The notes under the pieces were generated by a model, which made no database searches, was not told the DNA's origin, and saw only the letters and a program-made list of their open reading frames with translations. The position numbers and the translations under genes are program-made. A stretch of 64,000 nt of DNA, taken from Psettodes erumei. Its lineage: Eukaryota; Chordata; Actinopteri; Pleuronectiformes; Psettodidae. This document shows positions 36,901-50,500 of the stretch, one piece after another. Within the stretch, counting starts at the first letter, position 1; each line of letters opens with the position of its first letter. The stretch lies in contig JAFBJZ010000771.1 of the NCBI GenBank assembly GCA_016785225.1, forward strand, positions 2,490,501 to 2,554,500, read 5' to 3'.

Positions 36901-39870
36901 GGGAATCTCTGAAATGATTGGATGACCTTTTGTTTCACATTATCCTCTACCCCCCCCCGAAACTGTACCATACAGGAAGTATGGACAGCAGAGGATTTTG
37001 TCAGAAACGGCACGTTGTAACAGTGCATTACAGTTCTTATTCTGACAAACGTTGCAATAATTCACCAAATCCCTTAGGGCAAACATATAAATGGCTCACA
37101 CTGATAACTGAGGAGGAGTTGAATTCAGATGCATTATTTCATTTAGTGATGAATAAAACAGCAGAAGCTGGTGTTGACATGTGGTCTCATGCCGTCTCTC
37201 CCCCCTCCCTTCTCTTTTTTAGTGGGATGTTTTTCGACGGCAATAACACCTACATGATTGAACCTGGAGAACAGAACAGCAGCGATGTGAGTACTCTCCT
37301 GCAAATCTGCAGGAAAAATGTATGCACTTTGTACTTTGGAGCTGGCGATGGCTCCTCTCACGGGGGATTTTTCAATTTGCTCTCACGCCATCTTTTTCAT
37401 GTCCAGCTGCCTCTTAGCCCTGAATTGTCAGTGTCAGGACATCTGTTTCAGCTGTGCTCTCTGACCTTTGTTTGGTTATGACTGTTCTATACACACTACC
37501 ACCATTAGATGAACTCAAATACTTCTTTTCATATAATAGGACCAATATTATATCCTGTCTCAGCATAGTTTTTGTCTGATCATTCTGTTTTGATGTTGTG
37601 CCACTTAAAATTGCATGGAAAGACCTGGCCTGGCAACTGCAGAAATATTCTGTGGGATACAAGTAACCATGGTTGGGATTTACTTTGCAGTGTGCTCAGC
37701 AGATGATACTTGAGAATACTTTTCCTGGTATTACAGGATTCATACTGTACATTGTCCTGAGAAGGGCTTGAGGCGAAACCAGCATCAGTTACAGCTTATG
37801 CATTGGTTACTGCAACTTCTCCTATTAGACCCTGAGTGTGGTGCGCAGGTCTTAGGACAGAGAGAGATTTGCGGGATTTAACGCTGACAGACAGAATAAA
37901 AACCCTACAGCCAATTAGATAATAACAATTACAGGCATTACGGTTGGAACGAAAGGACAGATCTGAGATTGTCTAAAGACGCTGTGAGCATGAGGGAGCA
38001 GCCGCTGACACTCTGTGTTTGTGTGTGTGTGCTGGGTGACTTCCTTTCTGCTCTAATTAAAATGTCCAGGAAAAGTCTCTGGTGTTGATCAGCATAAGGA
38101 GTGTAAGGAGAAAGGATAAGAGAGGTCAGGGACTTGCGTCTGTGTCGTTGAAGTGTGTATCAGCACTCATGGGTGTGTGTAGTGGGCGGCCTGGCACACA
38201 GAACTACTTAGGATTCATTCCCTTATGACAGTGTTCAGTGCCAACAGCGCTGAAAGAGGGGGTAGGACAGAAACGACAGAGGACGGACAGATGTAAACGG
38301 CGAATGTGAAGGGCTAAAATGTTAGGAACGTTACCACAAGGAAAAGGAGGTGAAAGGGAGGCAGGAACACAGAAGGAGACGGAGCTGGATTTTAAATGAA
38401 TGAAAGCAAAATGGCATTCTGCATGTGAAAAACTGAGAAAAGAAGAAAGAAGAGCAAGATGGAATGAGCATCACACCTCTCTCCTGCTTTCCACTTCTTC
38501 TTTACCCCCTCCTCTTATTGGCCTCCTCTTCATCTCTCCTCAGCCTCCTCCGTCAATCCTCTCCTCCGTTTTCTGGAGAGACTGAATTATTTAAGTGATG
38601 AGAGAGAGATAGAAATACAGAGAGAGGGAAATTGAGAACTTAACTCAGAATATTGCTGCAGCACTTATTTTCAGATACAGCATCGTGCTCACCTTTTTTC
38701 GCTAATTTACACAGACACAATGATTTAAAATGCACATAAATATTAGAAGGATTCTCTTCCAGTTTAATTTTTTAATTTTTTTACCATTGTAAAAATTATG
38801 ACTATAATATTATTATTATTATTTTCATACATGTGTCATTCAAAAAAACTGGTTAAATCAAATATTAAAAATACAGATAGAGACATCTGTCAGTATCGCG
38901 TATACAAAGCTCAAAGAAAGCTGCAGATTTTATATACAAAACATATGATTCTTAGAAATTTTGACTTCCTCCACTGCACAGTAGACAAACTTGCTTTTCT
39001 TTTCCCAGACTGACATAATGCCGGGTTTCAACACTGAACGTCATAATATTAGATCTCGCCTGGGCACAAAGATCTGGGCTCCTCTTCTACTTTAATAAGT
39101 GATATAAAACATAATTGCCCCTACTGTAGTAAAGGTACTGTTGTGTTTTTGGCAAACAGTTGGCATCTTCCTCTGTTGGCAGTGTTGGTTTGGGCTTGTT
39201 AGGCAGGGGAATCCTGTCCGCATGATAATGCAGGGGACAGCTCTGCCCTCGAGCCCAGCGGTGACTGTCAGTTTGTCAGCGCTGAGCTCTGGACGTCTGC
39301 TCCCTGTGGGCGATGGTCCCCACTGACTGTCTCCTCTCCTCCCTCAGCATCACTGGGATTCTTTCAGTGTGTCTTCTTCTCTATTTCAATCTCAGTCTAT
39401 GTGGCTCTTTGTCTCTTTGACAGTCAGCGTGATCGGCAAGTTGTCCCCTTATTTCTAATGTACAGATGTCTGCTACAACAACCTAGCTAATAGCTTTGAA
39501 TGCAATTGGATGCACCGCTAATTCTGTTTGTTATGATTGATGGTTGAAAGTAATAGAGAGAAAAAAGCGTGGTCACGTGCGGGGGGTGGAGATTGAGATA
39601 AAGAGTCAGCATGGCTCCTGTTGGTCATATGGTAAATCCATCTGCCCATCTTTCTCCAAGCCAGAGAAAATAGTGCACTAGCTAAGTGTGTCCTCTTGTC
39701 ACCTTATACAGCTGAACTGGTTATAAAGTGTCTTATCTTGTTACGGAAATAGACTTGTGTACAAGTAGACTACAGTGGTAAACAGTATAAATTGCCCAAA
39801 TTAACGCTCACAAGCTAAGAACGTGATGTTCCCGGGTGATGCTTGGCTGATAAATCTTGCACTTCTTGAG

Positions 39871-39901
<31 letters not shown>

Positions 39902-42900
39902 ATCTATGATCAGACAGCTTGTAGGGCGGAGGGGTGACGCTAGCTTGCATATGCAGAAAACACCATATGTTTTGCAATTTTTATTGCTGCATGACACCTT
40001 TCCAACCCCACCTGCACCTTTTGGGCCCCCGTGGCTACATCACAACAGCTCTTTCTGTTTGCTTTCAGTGGAGATTGAGACAAAGCACGGTGCAGCACAT
40101 AACATGTAACTCATAATGCATAACCTTAACGTCCACCATTCTGGGGACCTTTTTTGCATGTCATACCCCTCTCTGGCCCCATTTTCTCATTTCTCTAAAC
40201 TGTCAAATCAAGGCAAAATCTAATACAAACAAAATAAAATCCCAAAACGTCAGGGGATCATTTAAGTTATTACAATTTATCCTGTGAGGGTTTATGAATG
40301 TTTGTAGCAAGTTTCACTGAATTGTTGCTTCATAGTTGCTCAGGAGGAAAAGTCAGAGGATCATTATAATCATTAGGATTCATCTTCTGTGGACCACAAA
40401 TGTCCATACAACATTTCATAATAATCCATTCAGAAGTTGTTGTGATATTTTAGCCAAGACCAAAATCCAGCTTCTCAAATGTGAGGATTTGCAGCTTTAC
40501 TTTTTATGAATACATCAAATTGAATATCGGTATCCAGACGGTTGGCATCTTGGCATTTCTGTAAAACGTCACCAAACATTACATCTTCAAACTGCTCATC
40601 TTTTTCACTGCTGCAGTCTGCGGATCCTGTGTGATGACCTGACCTGCAGGGTCAAGATGAGGAGAGGCTGCGGATAACTGCCTTTGGTTATAGAGGGGTA
40701 GGGGGTTGAGGTGTGTGTGTGTGTGTGTGTGTGGGGGGGGTATTGATGGGTTGTGTTGGCAGATTGCAGGGTGGGGGTTGTTTGCACTAGGTGCCAAAGG
40801 GAGTTTTTTTTTTTTAATGCAAGCACAACCTAGGAATTGATTATAAAAAAAGGGGGGGGGGTCTCCCTGTGGCCTCAAGCCAACTTCATGTTGCTAAACC
40901 TGGAACAGTTCATTCACACATGCAGACAGAGAGCGAGAATGAAAGGCTTGTTACCCCTCACTGCTTTATATTCATGAGCCAGCAGTCTGTGTCTGAGGTA
41001 CCATCTCCCCTGGCAACCCAGGCTCCGCCCCCGTCTCTTTGTAAAAAACGACATATGAAAGCCATCTGTGTTTAGACCCTTAATCTCCATCACTGCGCAC
41101 ACCCTGCAGAGTCTATATGCCGTGTGTGTATTTTTTTTCTTTTATTATCCGAGAATACTGGCTGAGAGTGATGCCATCATGTGGAACAAAGAAGTCGCCG
41201 GTCAAGAAAATGTTTTACTGTACAATTAATTCCGCATTAACTGCTCTGATGATGGACCATGGTGCCATGTGTATGTTCACAAAGAATTAAAAAAGCAGCT
41301 ACATTTCTTTAAATGATTTTCTTATTAATTGTCAATCACTAAACTCTCAGAAAACACACCAAAGAAAGAGATGGTTCTAGTTGTGAGTGACAGTCACTGT
41401 CCTAATATGGGGACACTGGGTCTATTTTACTGTACGGCATTAAAAAAAAAGTCATCAGCGTGTAAGAAAGTGTAAAATTGTTTTGAACTGATTTTACTAT
41501 ATTGTGATGAATGAAGCTGCTATCGTTCGGTTTCACGGCATCTGGGAAATATACAGGCTGTACAACATAATGCAATTTAAATGAATCTCCTGTTGGGTGT
41601 TGCCTATAGGCGTCAACTGCGATGCAGCAACAACTTTAAATTCCCCCGGTGAACAAGCCATCATGAAAGAGTTACAGGAACTATAACATTTTATGACGAT
41701 ACATTTCTGGGAAACCCAAACCTCGCAGGCCATTGATTTCTCAAACAATTTATCTGTTAAACTGGAAACGTGGAGACATAACCAGCTAAAGATGTCAATG
41801 GAGCTGACTCAATCTTCCCCACAGACATGTAATTCAGTCTGACTGAAATGTGGCTCAGTTTCACCTCTTAGCTTTTTTTTGCCAGGTCTGGACAAATTGC
41901 TCACGTGAATACTTTCCAAAACGAGATTGACTGCGACTCTATTTCTGTTCGATTGGAAATATCGAGCGCTCAATCGCTGTTCGAAAATTGGTTTTGCAGT
42001 TGTTACCGCCAGGGCATGAACAGTCACAAAGACACATTTGTGATTTCTGTTGTAATAAAAACAAAAATTTGACAGTACAGAAAAAAAACACTCAACGATA
42101 TCATGAACCTCAACACTGTAGATTAACACGATGGACGCATTATACTTTGAGGAAGTGTTGATCGATGCTCATTAAGCAAAGCACGCGTAAGGCAACAGTT
42201 GAACTGAGTTACATCTGGCTTAATCACAAGCCCTACCAGCATGAACGCCACACTTCCAGTTACGTTGGCAGAGACTGAATGGTACAAATAGAGAAATTCT
42301 TTATCCATGATCCAACCGCAGCATCTATGCTTGGAAAATGTAGATGCTGTAATAAGTAATATGTTCATCATAATAATCAGTGAACAAAGGCAACGTAAAC
42401 TGGCACAGTATTCACAAAAATTAGTGCATTAAAATCTATAACAGATGCTCTTCACAGGGTGAGTCACTTTAAATTGTCTATTTAGAAACAGAAATTAAAT
42501 GTAATGACAGTCAGTGTTTGTTCAGTAGTGCTAATAGGAGCCCTCCATAAAGTGGACGCAACAGTCTTAAAATCACTTGTATACAATAACATGATGTGTT
42601 ATTATAAAAATGTAACAGAAAAAATTAAATTCTGCAGACAAGATTCAATTTTGGCAGCAAACATAGGGGGCTCAATAGAATTTCTATGCAGCCACCTACC
42701 AAGTGCTACTAACTGTTTAATTGTACCTAGTAAATTGGTCCATTGGTCACTTAAGCAGGTGAGGAAATATTATGTAGTGATTCTACTCTGGTAAAAAAGT
42801 GAAAAAAGCAAGGTGAAGTGTCTCTCAGTATTTTGGCCTGTGTTTTCTTCCCTTTTTGCAGCAATAAGCTCAATACAGTGTGGTCTGTTCCAGTGCTGAA

Positions 42901-44559
42901 GTATTCTTCATTTTTAAAAGAAAATTTCTTCTTCATGCTTCATGTAGTACCTCCAGGGGTGTTTTGACTGGCTCTCATCCTCGGTAACCAGCAATTTACA
43001 GACCTGGACCCGACTAGCTGAATTCACTCTTGAGGCTCTTAATAGCTCTCATACTATTAACACCCGTCTATCAATCTCTGTTAGTTTTATCAGTGGTGAA
43101 CCCTAATGGAGGCTAAAGGACAAAAGGCCTCAATTTGCTTCGGCTTTCAGGCTCTCTCTCTCTTTTAGTCTCCCTGCGTCAGCACGGGAATGTCGATTTC
43201 TATGGCAGACATCCGTGAGCGGGTGGAGTAGCGTTGGCCTGCGTAGCTGGAAGCGTAGCCCTGAGAAGGAGCGTAGCTCTGCGAGGGTGCGTAGCTCTGC
43301 GAGGGAGCGTAGCTCTGCGAGGGAGCGTAGCTGTAGGCCTGGGCTCCTCCCACGTCTGATCCGTACCCATCTGGAGCAGAGATCTGAGACATGTACAGCT
43401 GTGGTTGTGCAGGGGCCACCACGCTTTGCGCATAGCCCTGAGACGGCACATAAGGCTGGGTGTCGATGACTGTGGGAGGAAAGGTCTGTGGTAGGAAGGG
43501 CTGAGGACCGTACACTGGGGAGGGAGGATACCCGTTGGCAGTGAGAGGCTGGGTGGACACAGAGGTCGGCATGGAGGGCAGGGGCAACCAGAAGGGCGAG
43601 GGCAGCTTCTTACACATACAGTACCACATGAACATCAGCAGTGCGGCCAGCATCAGTCCTCCAGAGCAGCCTATTGATACATATACAGCAAACCCATCAG
43701 AGAAGATGTTGTCATATCTGATGTTCAGCTGTTTAGTGTGAAACAGGAACCATACTGAAGGTGCTATGGCAATAGCTCCACCCAGGAACAAGAACATCCC
43801 AGCTACCAAGTGACAGCCTGCGCTGTTGACCAGGAATCTGAGAGTTTTAATGTCTGGTTCTGGCTTGTCTGAGCAGCAGCAGGTCTTACACATCCCAGCC
43901 ATGCACAGCAGCAAAGCTAGCGAGCCCAGCAGCAGACCTGCCGGCAGACAGAACTGCAGCAGCCGCAGATCCAACTGGTCCACTTTAGAGTACCACTGGA
44001 AAAGTGAGAAAACATACTTTCTGTTAGGACAATTCTGAACAGAAAAGAAAAAAGAAGTTTAAGTGGAGGATATAAGATTGCTCAATGCAATACCTCCGAA
44101 TCATAGTAGTAGCATCCTGAATAGCCGTCCTGTTTCACACATTTAGCCCACAGGCCATCGTACACACTGACATTCTTGGCGTTGCGATTGTGGGTGACGA
44201 GTCTCGTTACACGCCACTGTGGGATTACTGTTGCCACAACAAGCCCTCCCACAGACACGAAGGCAATGATGAAGGCGAACGCATTGGTGGCGTGGATGTT
44301 CCTGCACGACATGGTTGTTTGCGCTGACAGGAACCGAGGCCACGAGGAGACTTCCTGTTTGAACGGAAGAGGAATTCAGACAGTAAGAAGTGGCTGGTCA
44401 GTGTCCTTGGGCCTTGATACAATTCTTAACATATTTTTTCAATGTACAAAACTCCTGATCACAGTGAAAAGGTATGGTTATAAAAGTCTATCCAAATGGC
44501 CCTGTTACTACTGAAGAAAGCTAACTGTGCCACAGACTGACCTAGCTATGGGCACCCCC

Positions 44560-44596
<37 letters not shown>

Positions 44597-47500
44597 TTCT
44601 ATTCACCACAGTGTAGTTGACCCACTATCGGCTGTCCCTGAGAAACAATGTTCTCATTTCATTAGCAAACAAAGTGGGAATGAATTGATGGCTGAGGTTA
44701 CAGAGCAGGAGTGTTTATACTGCACTGCATTGTACTGACTGTACAGCTATGCAATAAACAAATAAATTACACCCGAGCTCCAGCCTTCTTTAGGTGATGG
44801 CATGCAGCAGTGGTTCCTTAATTTCTACACTCATACATGCTTTTAAATCATTGCGTCTAGAAATCTGTTGTAGTCCGATTTAAGCGGAGAAGAATCTCTG
44901 CCTGTGGCTTTCAATAAATCAAAAGAGATTAGATCACATCACTCCTGTTTTGACCGTTAATATCTGGTTACTGGTCAGTTTTGGGGCTGATTAAAGCTTC
45001 ACTACGGTGTCATAGCTGCAATGATGAATCTCTGAGTCTCAGGGAAGGATCGTAAAGTGTTTATGATATCATTTGGTTCAAAAGCAAAGTTAAGCACGCT
45101 TTTTTTCAGTCGGGGCTCTTTGTCTGGGGAACTTTTAACGCTTAACAGCTTTTAAATCATCATCATAGTGTATCTTTTTTAAAGCCTGTTTTAATGCTTG
45201 TTACACGTTTTATTCATCAAGCTGTTTTATGACTTATCTGTTTCATTTATCTGATTAACTCCACTAGTGTCCTTTATCACAGTTTTTTTAATTTAATTTT
45301 TTGTCACGTTAGTTTAGAATTATTTAATTTTGATTTACACACGATACGAGCCTTTTCATTTGGTGATTTGTGCGCATGGTAATATCTCACCTGCATTCAT
45401 CATAATGATATCTATGATGCTATGTGTAATAATACACTGACAAGGATCATAACAATATAATTATACAAACAACCGAAGTATTCGACCAATGTAATGAATA
45501 CCAGTGTATCCGTGTCCAATTTTGTGATTAACGTTCCACCACAACCGAGTGGTAACAGGTATTTAGCAAGCTATTATTACACTCAACTGCTATCCGGATA
45601 GCCTAGTTAGTGAGGCTAACTATCCGGGGTTTTTTTTTAGCAGCTACAGTTAAGTTAGCTCTTGTTGACTGGATTACAATCTATAATTTAATTAATAGCA
45701 GCATAGATCAGCAACGGCGTTCTCTAAAATATATCGTCTGAATTTGAAGAAAAAAACAATTCAACTACTGGCTCAGGTACTAGCATTCATTTGTGACCAG
45801 TTCGTTACGTTAGCCGGCTAGCTGGAAACTAGCCTAAAGAGTTAGCGTTACAGCAACCTGTTGCCTCGGGAATGCGTGGATGTAAAGCTAAAACACGGGA
45901 ACTAAAAATGAACAGAGAACACTACCGTTTGTTTCCAGCTGTTCGATCGGGTTTAGACCGAAGGCAGTGACATTTCAGCTCGGTCCTGTACCCACTTGAG
46001 CCCGAACCCGGGCCTTTTTCACTCAACTACAGTAGAGATGATCGTAAACAGGATGTGGCTTTACAATAGAAGCGCTGTTTCCGCCCTCAGCGCTGCCTCA
46101 CAGGTGGTTAACCCTTAACACGGCGTTGTTATAGATCAAATGGCGCGTAACCTGAAATTCTTCCCCATACACGGAGTAACAGAGTATATGATGTAGGATG
46201 ATAGAAGTCGAGAAAGAGCAAATTTTAAAGTTGACATACAATAAATTGAGCAAAACTGGTACAAAAGCCTGTCCGTTTAACATACCGATCATCAATACAG
46301 ATTATGGATTTATCTTAATTTGGTTGCTGATACAACAAACAGCATCAACCAGTAGTATATTTATTTAATTTTTCAGCCTCTTTATCAGAGCTGAAATTGA
46401 GTGCCTAAACTTGACAGTGCCCAGAGTACCATCCAAGAAACAATAAAAAAATTTGCCTCAACGATATGCTACGTTTCAGGCTTCTGTTTCAAAAATATTT
46501 ACCAATAAAGTTCACCTTTTGCCTGAATACATCAGATCAAATTTGAACTTTATTATTTCTTGTATCATTTTGTGGAGTCTGCAAGATAGGGATCTCTACC
46601 CATCTTTGTGTACAGCTGAATTTATTGATCTAAATGCTTAGATCTTTCAAGCAAGAAAAGTAAACTGATGTCTTCATGTCAGACACTCTCTGTTACCTGT
46701 CTCACTGCCAAAACTGACCGACTTCCTCTTTTTCTGTCTTCCAGGGAGACATCCACATTCACATGATTTATAAATCTGCAGAGCGAGAAGGATTTAACAA
46801 TCTCCTCAGTGGTAAGATGATGGCTGGAGACTTGAGGAAGAGTTCAATCTGTGATTAATGTTAATAGGATAGTGATATTGCTCTTTGGTTATTCGGTTAT
46901 TTGGTTTGGTTAATATAGAAGTGTATCGGCTGTTTTGGAAACTCTTCCCAAATGTTAATAATACATTTCTGTTTCCTAGGTGATCTACCTGAACCACCTT
47001 TTCCCAGCCCACCATTTCCTGGGTCGAAAGTTGTTCATAGGAGAAAAAAGAGACAGGTATGACTCTTTTTTGCAGGCACGTTTTTTGCATTGAAAAATCA
47101 TCAGTAGCCGGGGGATGCTTACTTAACTTTGTGTTGTGCATCTGAATATTGGTATAGAGAGTTTCTTATGCTCTGGATGTTTTTTGTCCAGACCTGATTA
47201 CTCCCACCTGTATGTTTTATGGTAATTCACAAAGGTAAAGAGAGACCACTTTTCCTCTCTGTCCTCCCACACACAACATCTCTCCACCCCTCTCTTCTTC
47301 TTCTTCTTTTTCCTCTCCTCCTCCTCCTCCTCTTGGTTTTCATTAAATATTTACCTTATGAGTATAGATGCGGCTCATAGCCCCGTCTTTTCTCAGACAC
47401 AGTCAGATTGCCGCAGCTGTCTCTTCCTCAGCCCTCAGAGCTGCTCTCGTCTTTATTTGGAATCTGGAGAAGAGACAAACCTGGTTTAGCTTCACAAAGT

Positions 47501-50500
47501 TCATCCTTATTGATTTGTCATCTCTCTTTGTTTCTTGGTGACGTCGGATACATGAGTAGAGCTTTGTGTTTACTGTGCCTTTTTGTCTTAAATTCCCCTT
47601 GATGTGCAAAGCCTCAGTAAAGGAAATGGAGAAAAGGGTGTGTGTCTGTGCCTGTTTATGTGCCAAAACTGGTAAACTGTTGTTTCCTTCCAGGCTCCTC
47701 ATGTGTCACACAGTGTAGAGGATGAGACCAAATACATTGAGTTGATGGTGATCAATGACCATTTAATGGTAAGCTTTTAATGACATATGGTATGAATGTA
47801 GAGTTATGATTTAATCCTGTCTGATATTTATTATTCTGAGACCAGATATGTGCCTGAAAATGTTTTGACTTGAATGTGCCTAAAATTAACAGGACTGATT
47901 TGGTTTTATACACAATGACAATGATATTTGGAGCGAATCAAATGTGCAGACACTGCTCCTTTTATACATTAAATGGCTTAAAATGAATTTGTTCCAGATT
48001 ACTGATGACACTTTTATTTATTTCCTGTCCATCCATGTCTCTCTCTCTCTCTCCAGTTTAAGAAGCATCGGCTTTCTGTTGGGCACACGAATAACTATGC
48101 TAAGTCAGTGGTCAATATGGCTGACATGGTAAGAATTGTATTGATCCTCTTCTTGGAAAGCTTACCACAAGCACTCCCAGGTATTGGAGCTGAGCACACA
48201 TTGTACTGATTCCTCATTTAACCAACCCCACTCTATCCATTTAAAACCTCTTAGCCAGTCATGAGTTGTCAGTTTTCAGAGGACTGTAGCAGCAGTGGCA
48301 TTCCAGCAGCACTGGGGCAGATATTTCAGTGTTTGATTATTGGTGCCCACACGTGTGCTGTGTTACTGAAATCTAACCTGCTACAGGGTCATGTGTGTAA
48401 GCTGATAGGCTGCTGAAGCTGGAGGAAGGTCATGCTTTTTGTTGTGCCCTTGAAGATGATCATAGGAAACAGGCTCTATTTGGGAAGTACACATTGATTT
48501 CTGTGTGCAAGTAGAGTTGTTTGTGTACCCAGGATGTGAGGCCACTTTTACAGGGACATAGGCCACATTGTATGAAATGGCAAGTGCTTGTATTTTTGAG
48601 TACGTATGGTAGTATACAGGATTAATTCATAAAATAATCATATCTGTATGTAGTCAGTAAAATATGGCCTTGTTTGGAAAAAGGAAATGTCATACTTTTG
48701 GGTCCTTGCCCAAATGAATCCCGAGAAGCAAGTAGGTGCCTTTTAGCCCAAAACAGCGAGCTTGTGCCATAAAATTTATGTGACATTTCTCTTTAACAGA
48801 TGCATTCATATGATAAATCAAATCAAATAAATCCACCTTGGGACAAAATGATGGTTCCTTTTTATTTGACTTTCTGAGAGTTTTTGATTCCTCTGAATCT
48901 GATTAGGACGCAATTGGGTTTTGACATGTACCACTCCTTATGTAATAATGATTTTTTTTACATTGTCATCATTATTGGTTAGCAGACAGTGTAGAGTCAG
49001 ACAGGAAACAAGGGCAGAGAGCGGTATGACAGGCAGCAAAGGTCCCCAGCTGTAATCAAATTGTGGATGTTGTGGTTGTGGCTTTAAGGATACTTCATGT
49101 AGTAAAAACTTTGAAGGACATCTTAAATAGTGGGGGCCAGTATTGGAAGTTACAGTATTTTGGAAACAGTGCCTGTACAAGATGTGACTGTGACACGCTG
49201 GGGAGTTTAACGCCACCACAAACAGGCAAGGTTAGGAAAATGTAGTCATTGGTTTATGTGCATGACTAATATAATGGTTATAGAGAGAGACAGATCCTAT
49301 GCAACACTTCATTGTTCACACTAGCTGGTTTGGGACAGCGCTTAATATGGTATCACCACGCAATTGCACAAATAGAGACGGAGTGGATGGTGTCAAATAT
49401 CGCTGACTGTTCCCTCTCTTCTGTCAGATTTGTCGTGAGAATCTCGGCTTTCCGCTTAAATGCAGAGGCTGTGCTCTTGTGCTCTCCTCCAGTGTTTGTC
49501 TGCCCTGCGTCCCCAGTAGATTTCCATCTTATGAAAGCAAACGTTATTATTTGCCATCCAGCTTTGCTCCTGCTTCCTCCTTCAGACTGTTGCACACTGT
49601 TGACTCTGTCTGGCTGCCTGTAACATGCTGCTGTCTGGTGGCAGGATCACACTGATCACACTGACTGTTTGACAAATGAACAGCTGGTGATGATTTTAAA
49701 CATTCCTGTTAATGTTTATCTTATCTTATCTTTATCTGTTTCTCTTATCAGGCCAAATGTGTGTGTGTGTGTGTGTGTTTTTGCCACTTTCAGTTACACA
49801 AGAACTTTTAACTCTCATCTTAATGACATAAAAAAACATAACATACTGATGTCAAATCTCCTTTAATTCCCCAGATTTTCAAGGAACAGCTTAATACCCG
49901 CATTGTGTTGGTTGCCATGGAAACCTGGTTAGCCGACAACAAGTTCAACATTGATGATGATCCCATGTTGACCCTGAAGGAGTTCATGAAGTACAGGAAA
50001 GACTTCATCAAGGAGAAATGTGACTCCGTTCACCTCTTCTCGTGAGTCAGAAAGTCTGAACGGATTTTCCTGTGTTCTTGATGCTCAGCATCTTTAAAGA
50101 AAAAAACAAACCCATAACTTTTCTCATTTTATCAGAGGGAATCGCTTTCATAGCAGCTGGGGTGGAGCTTCCTACATGGGAGGAGTGTGCTCCCTCACTA
50201 AAGGAGGTGGAGTGAATGAGGTGAGTCTTGGACAACAGATTAATAATCTCTCTTCTCCATTAGCAAGACAGTACATGCATACATTTCACATTGTAGTTGC
50301 GTTTTGAAGCCATTTACTTTCTACTTTCTATTATTCTACTTCATATATCAGTCCAATTATTAAGTTGGTGCCTCTGTCAGTTGTTTCTAAATTCTTCTCA
50401 CCAGACAAATCTAATATTCCTTTTACTCTCCGTTTCTCTGGTTGCTCTTTCTCTCTTTCTCTTTCTTCATTAGTATGGGAAAACAGATGAGATGGCCATA

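Larger units (their letters stand above)
34234..37222 (+). other. adam22 intron 5
   Basis: Contains a GA microsatellite (35840-35865) and a 13-bp inverted repeat (36804-36841). No gene recognised. Confidence 0.7.
37287..46744 (+). other. adam22 intron 6 (host intron of cldn12)
   Basis: A 9.5-kb intron. Besides cldn12 on the opposite strand it has TG/GT microsatellites, one interspersed repeat and a CA repeat. No further exon was supported between 37287-43164 or 44313-46744. Confidence 0.75.
17090..47056 (+). other. adam22: adam22 prodomain exons 2-8 with furin site
   Basis: Exons 17090-17250, 20397-20473, 30168-30234, 34151-34233, 37223-37286, 46745-46811, 46980-47056. Recognisable pieces: EDTVPLRLLYSR, FILDVELNHDLLSSGYVERH, GGEHCYYQGKVRDIPHSFVA, LSTCHGLHGMFFDGNNTYMI. 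Exon 8 ends in VVHRRKKRQ, a proprotein-convertase site (RxKR type) that would release the mature ectodomain. The 9.5-kb intron 6 between 37286 and 46745 contains cldn12. Confidence 0.9.

Noticed and set aside
36918..37481. 187-residue open frame around adam22 exon 6
   Set aside because: Only 37223-37286 is a real exon, bounded by TTTTTTAG and GTGAG splice sites. The rest is intron read-through.
42504..42794. 96-residue plus-strand frame near cldn12
   Set aside because: AT-rich intron sequence, no homology and no exon-like boundaries.
43200..43451. Alternative frames across the cldn12 repeat, and a CRISPR-like look
   Set aside because: The regular 18-bp units are in-frame coding repeats without unique spacers, in a vertebrate gene. 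Open frames on both strands follow from the repeat composition.
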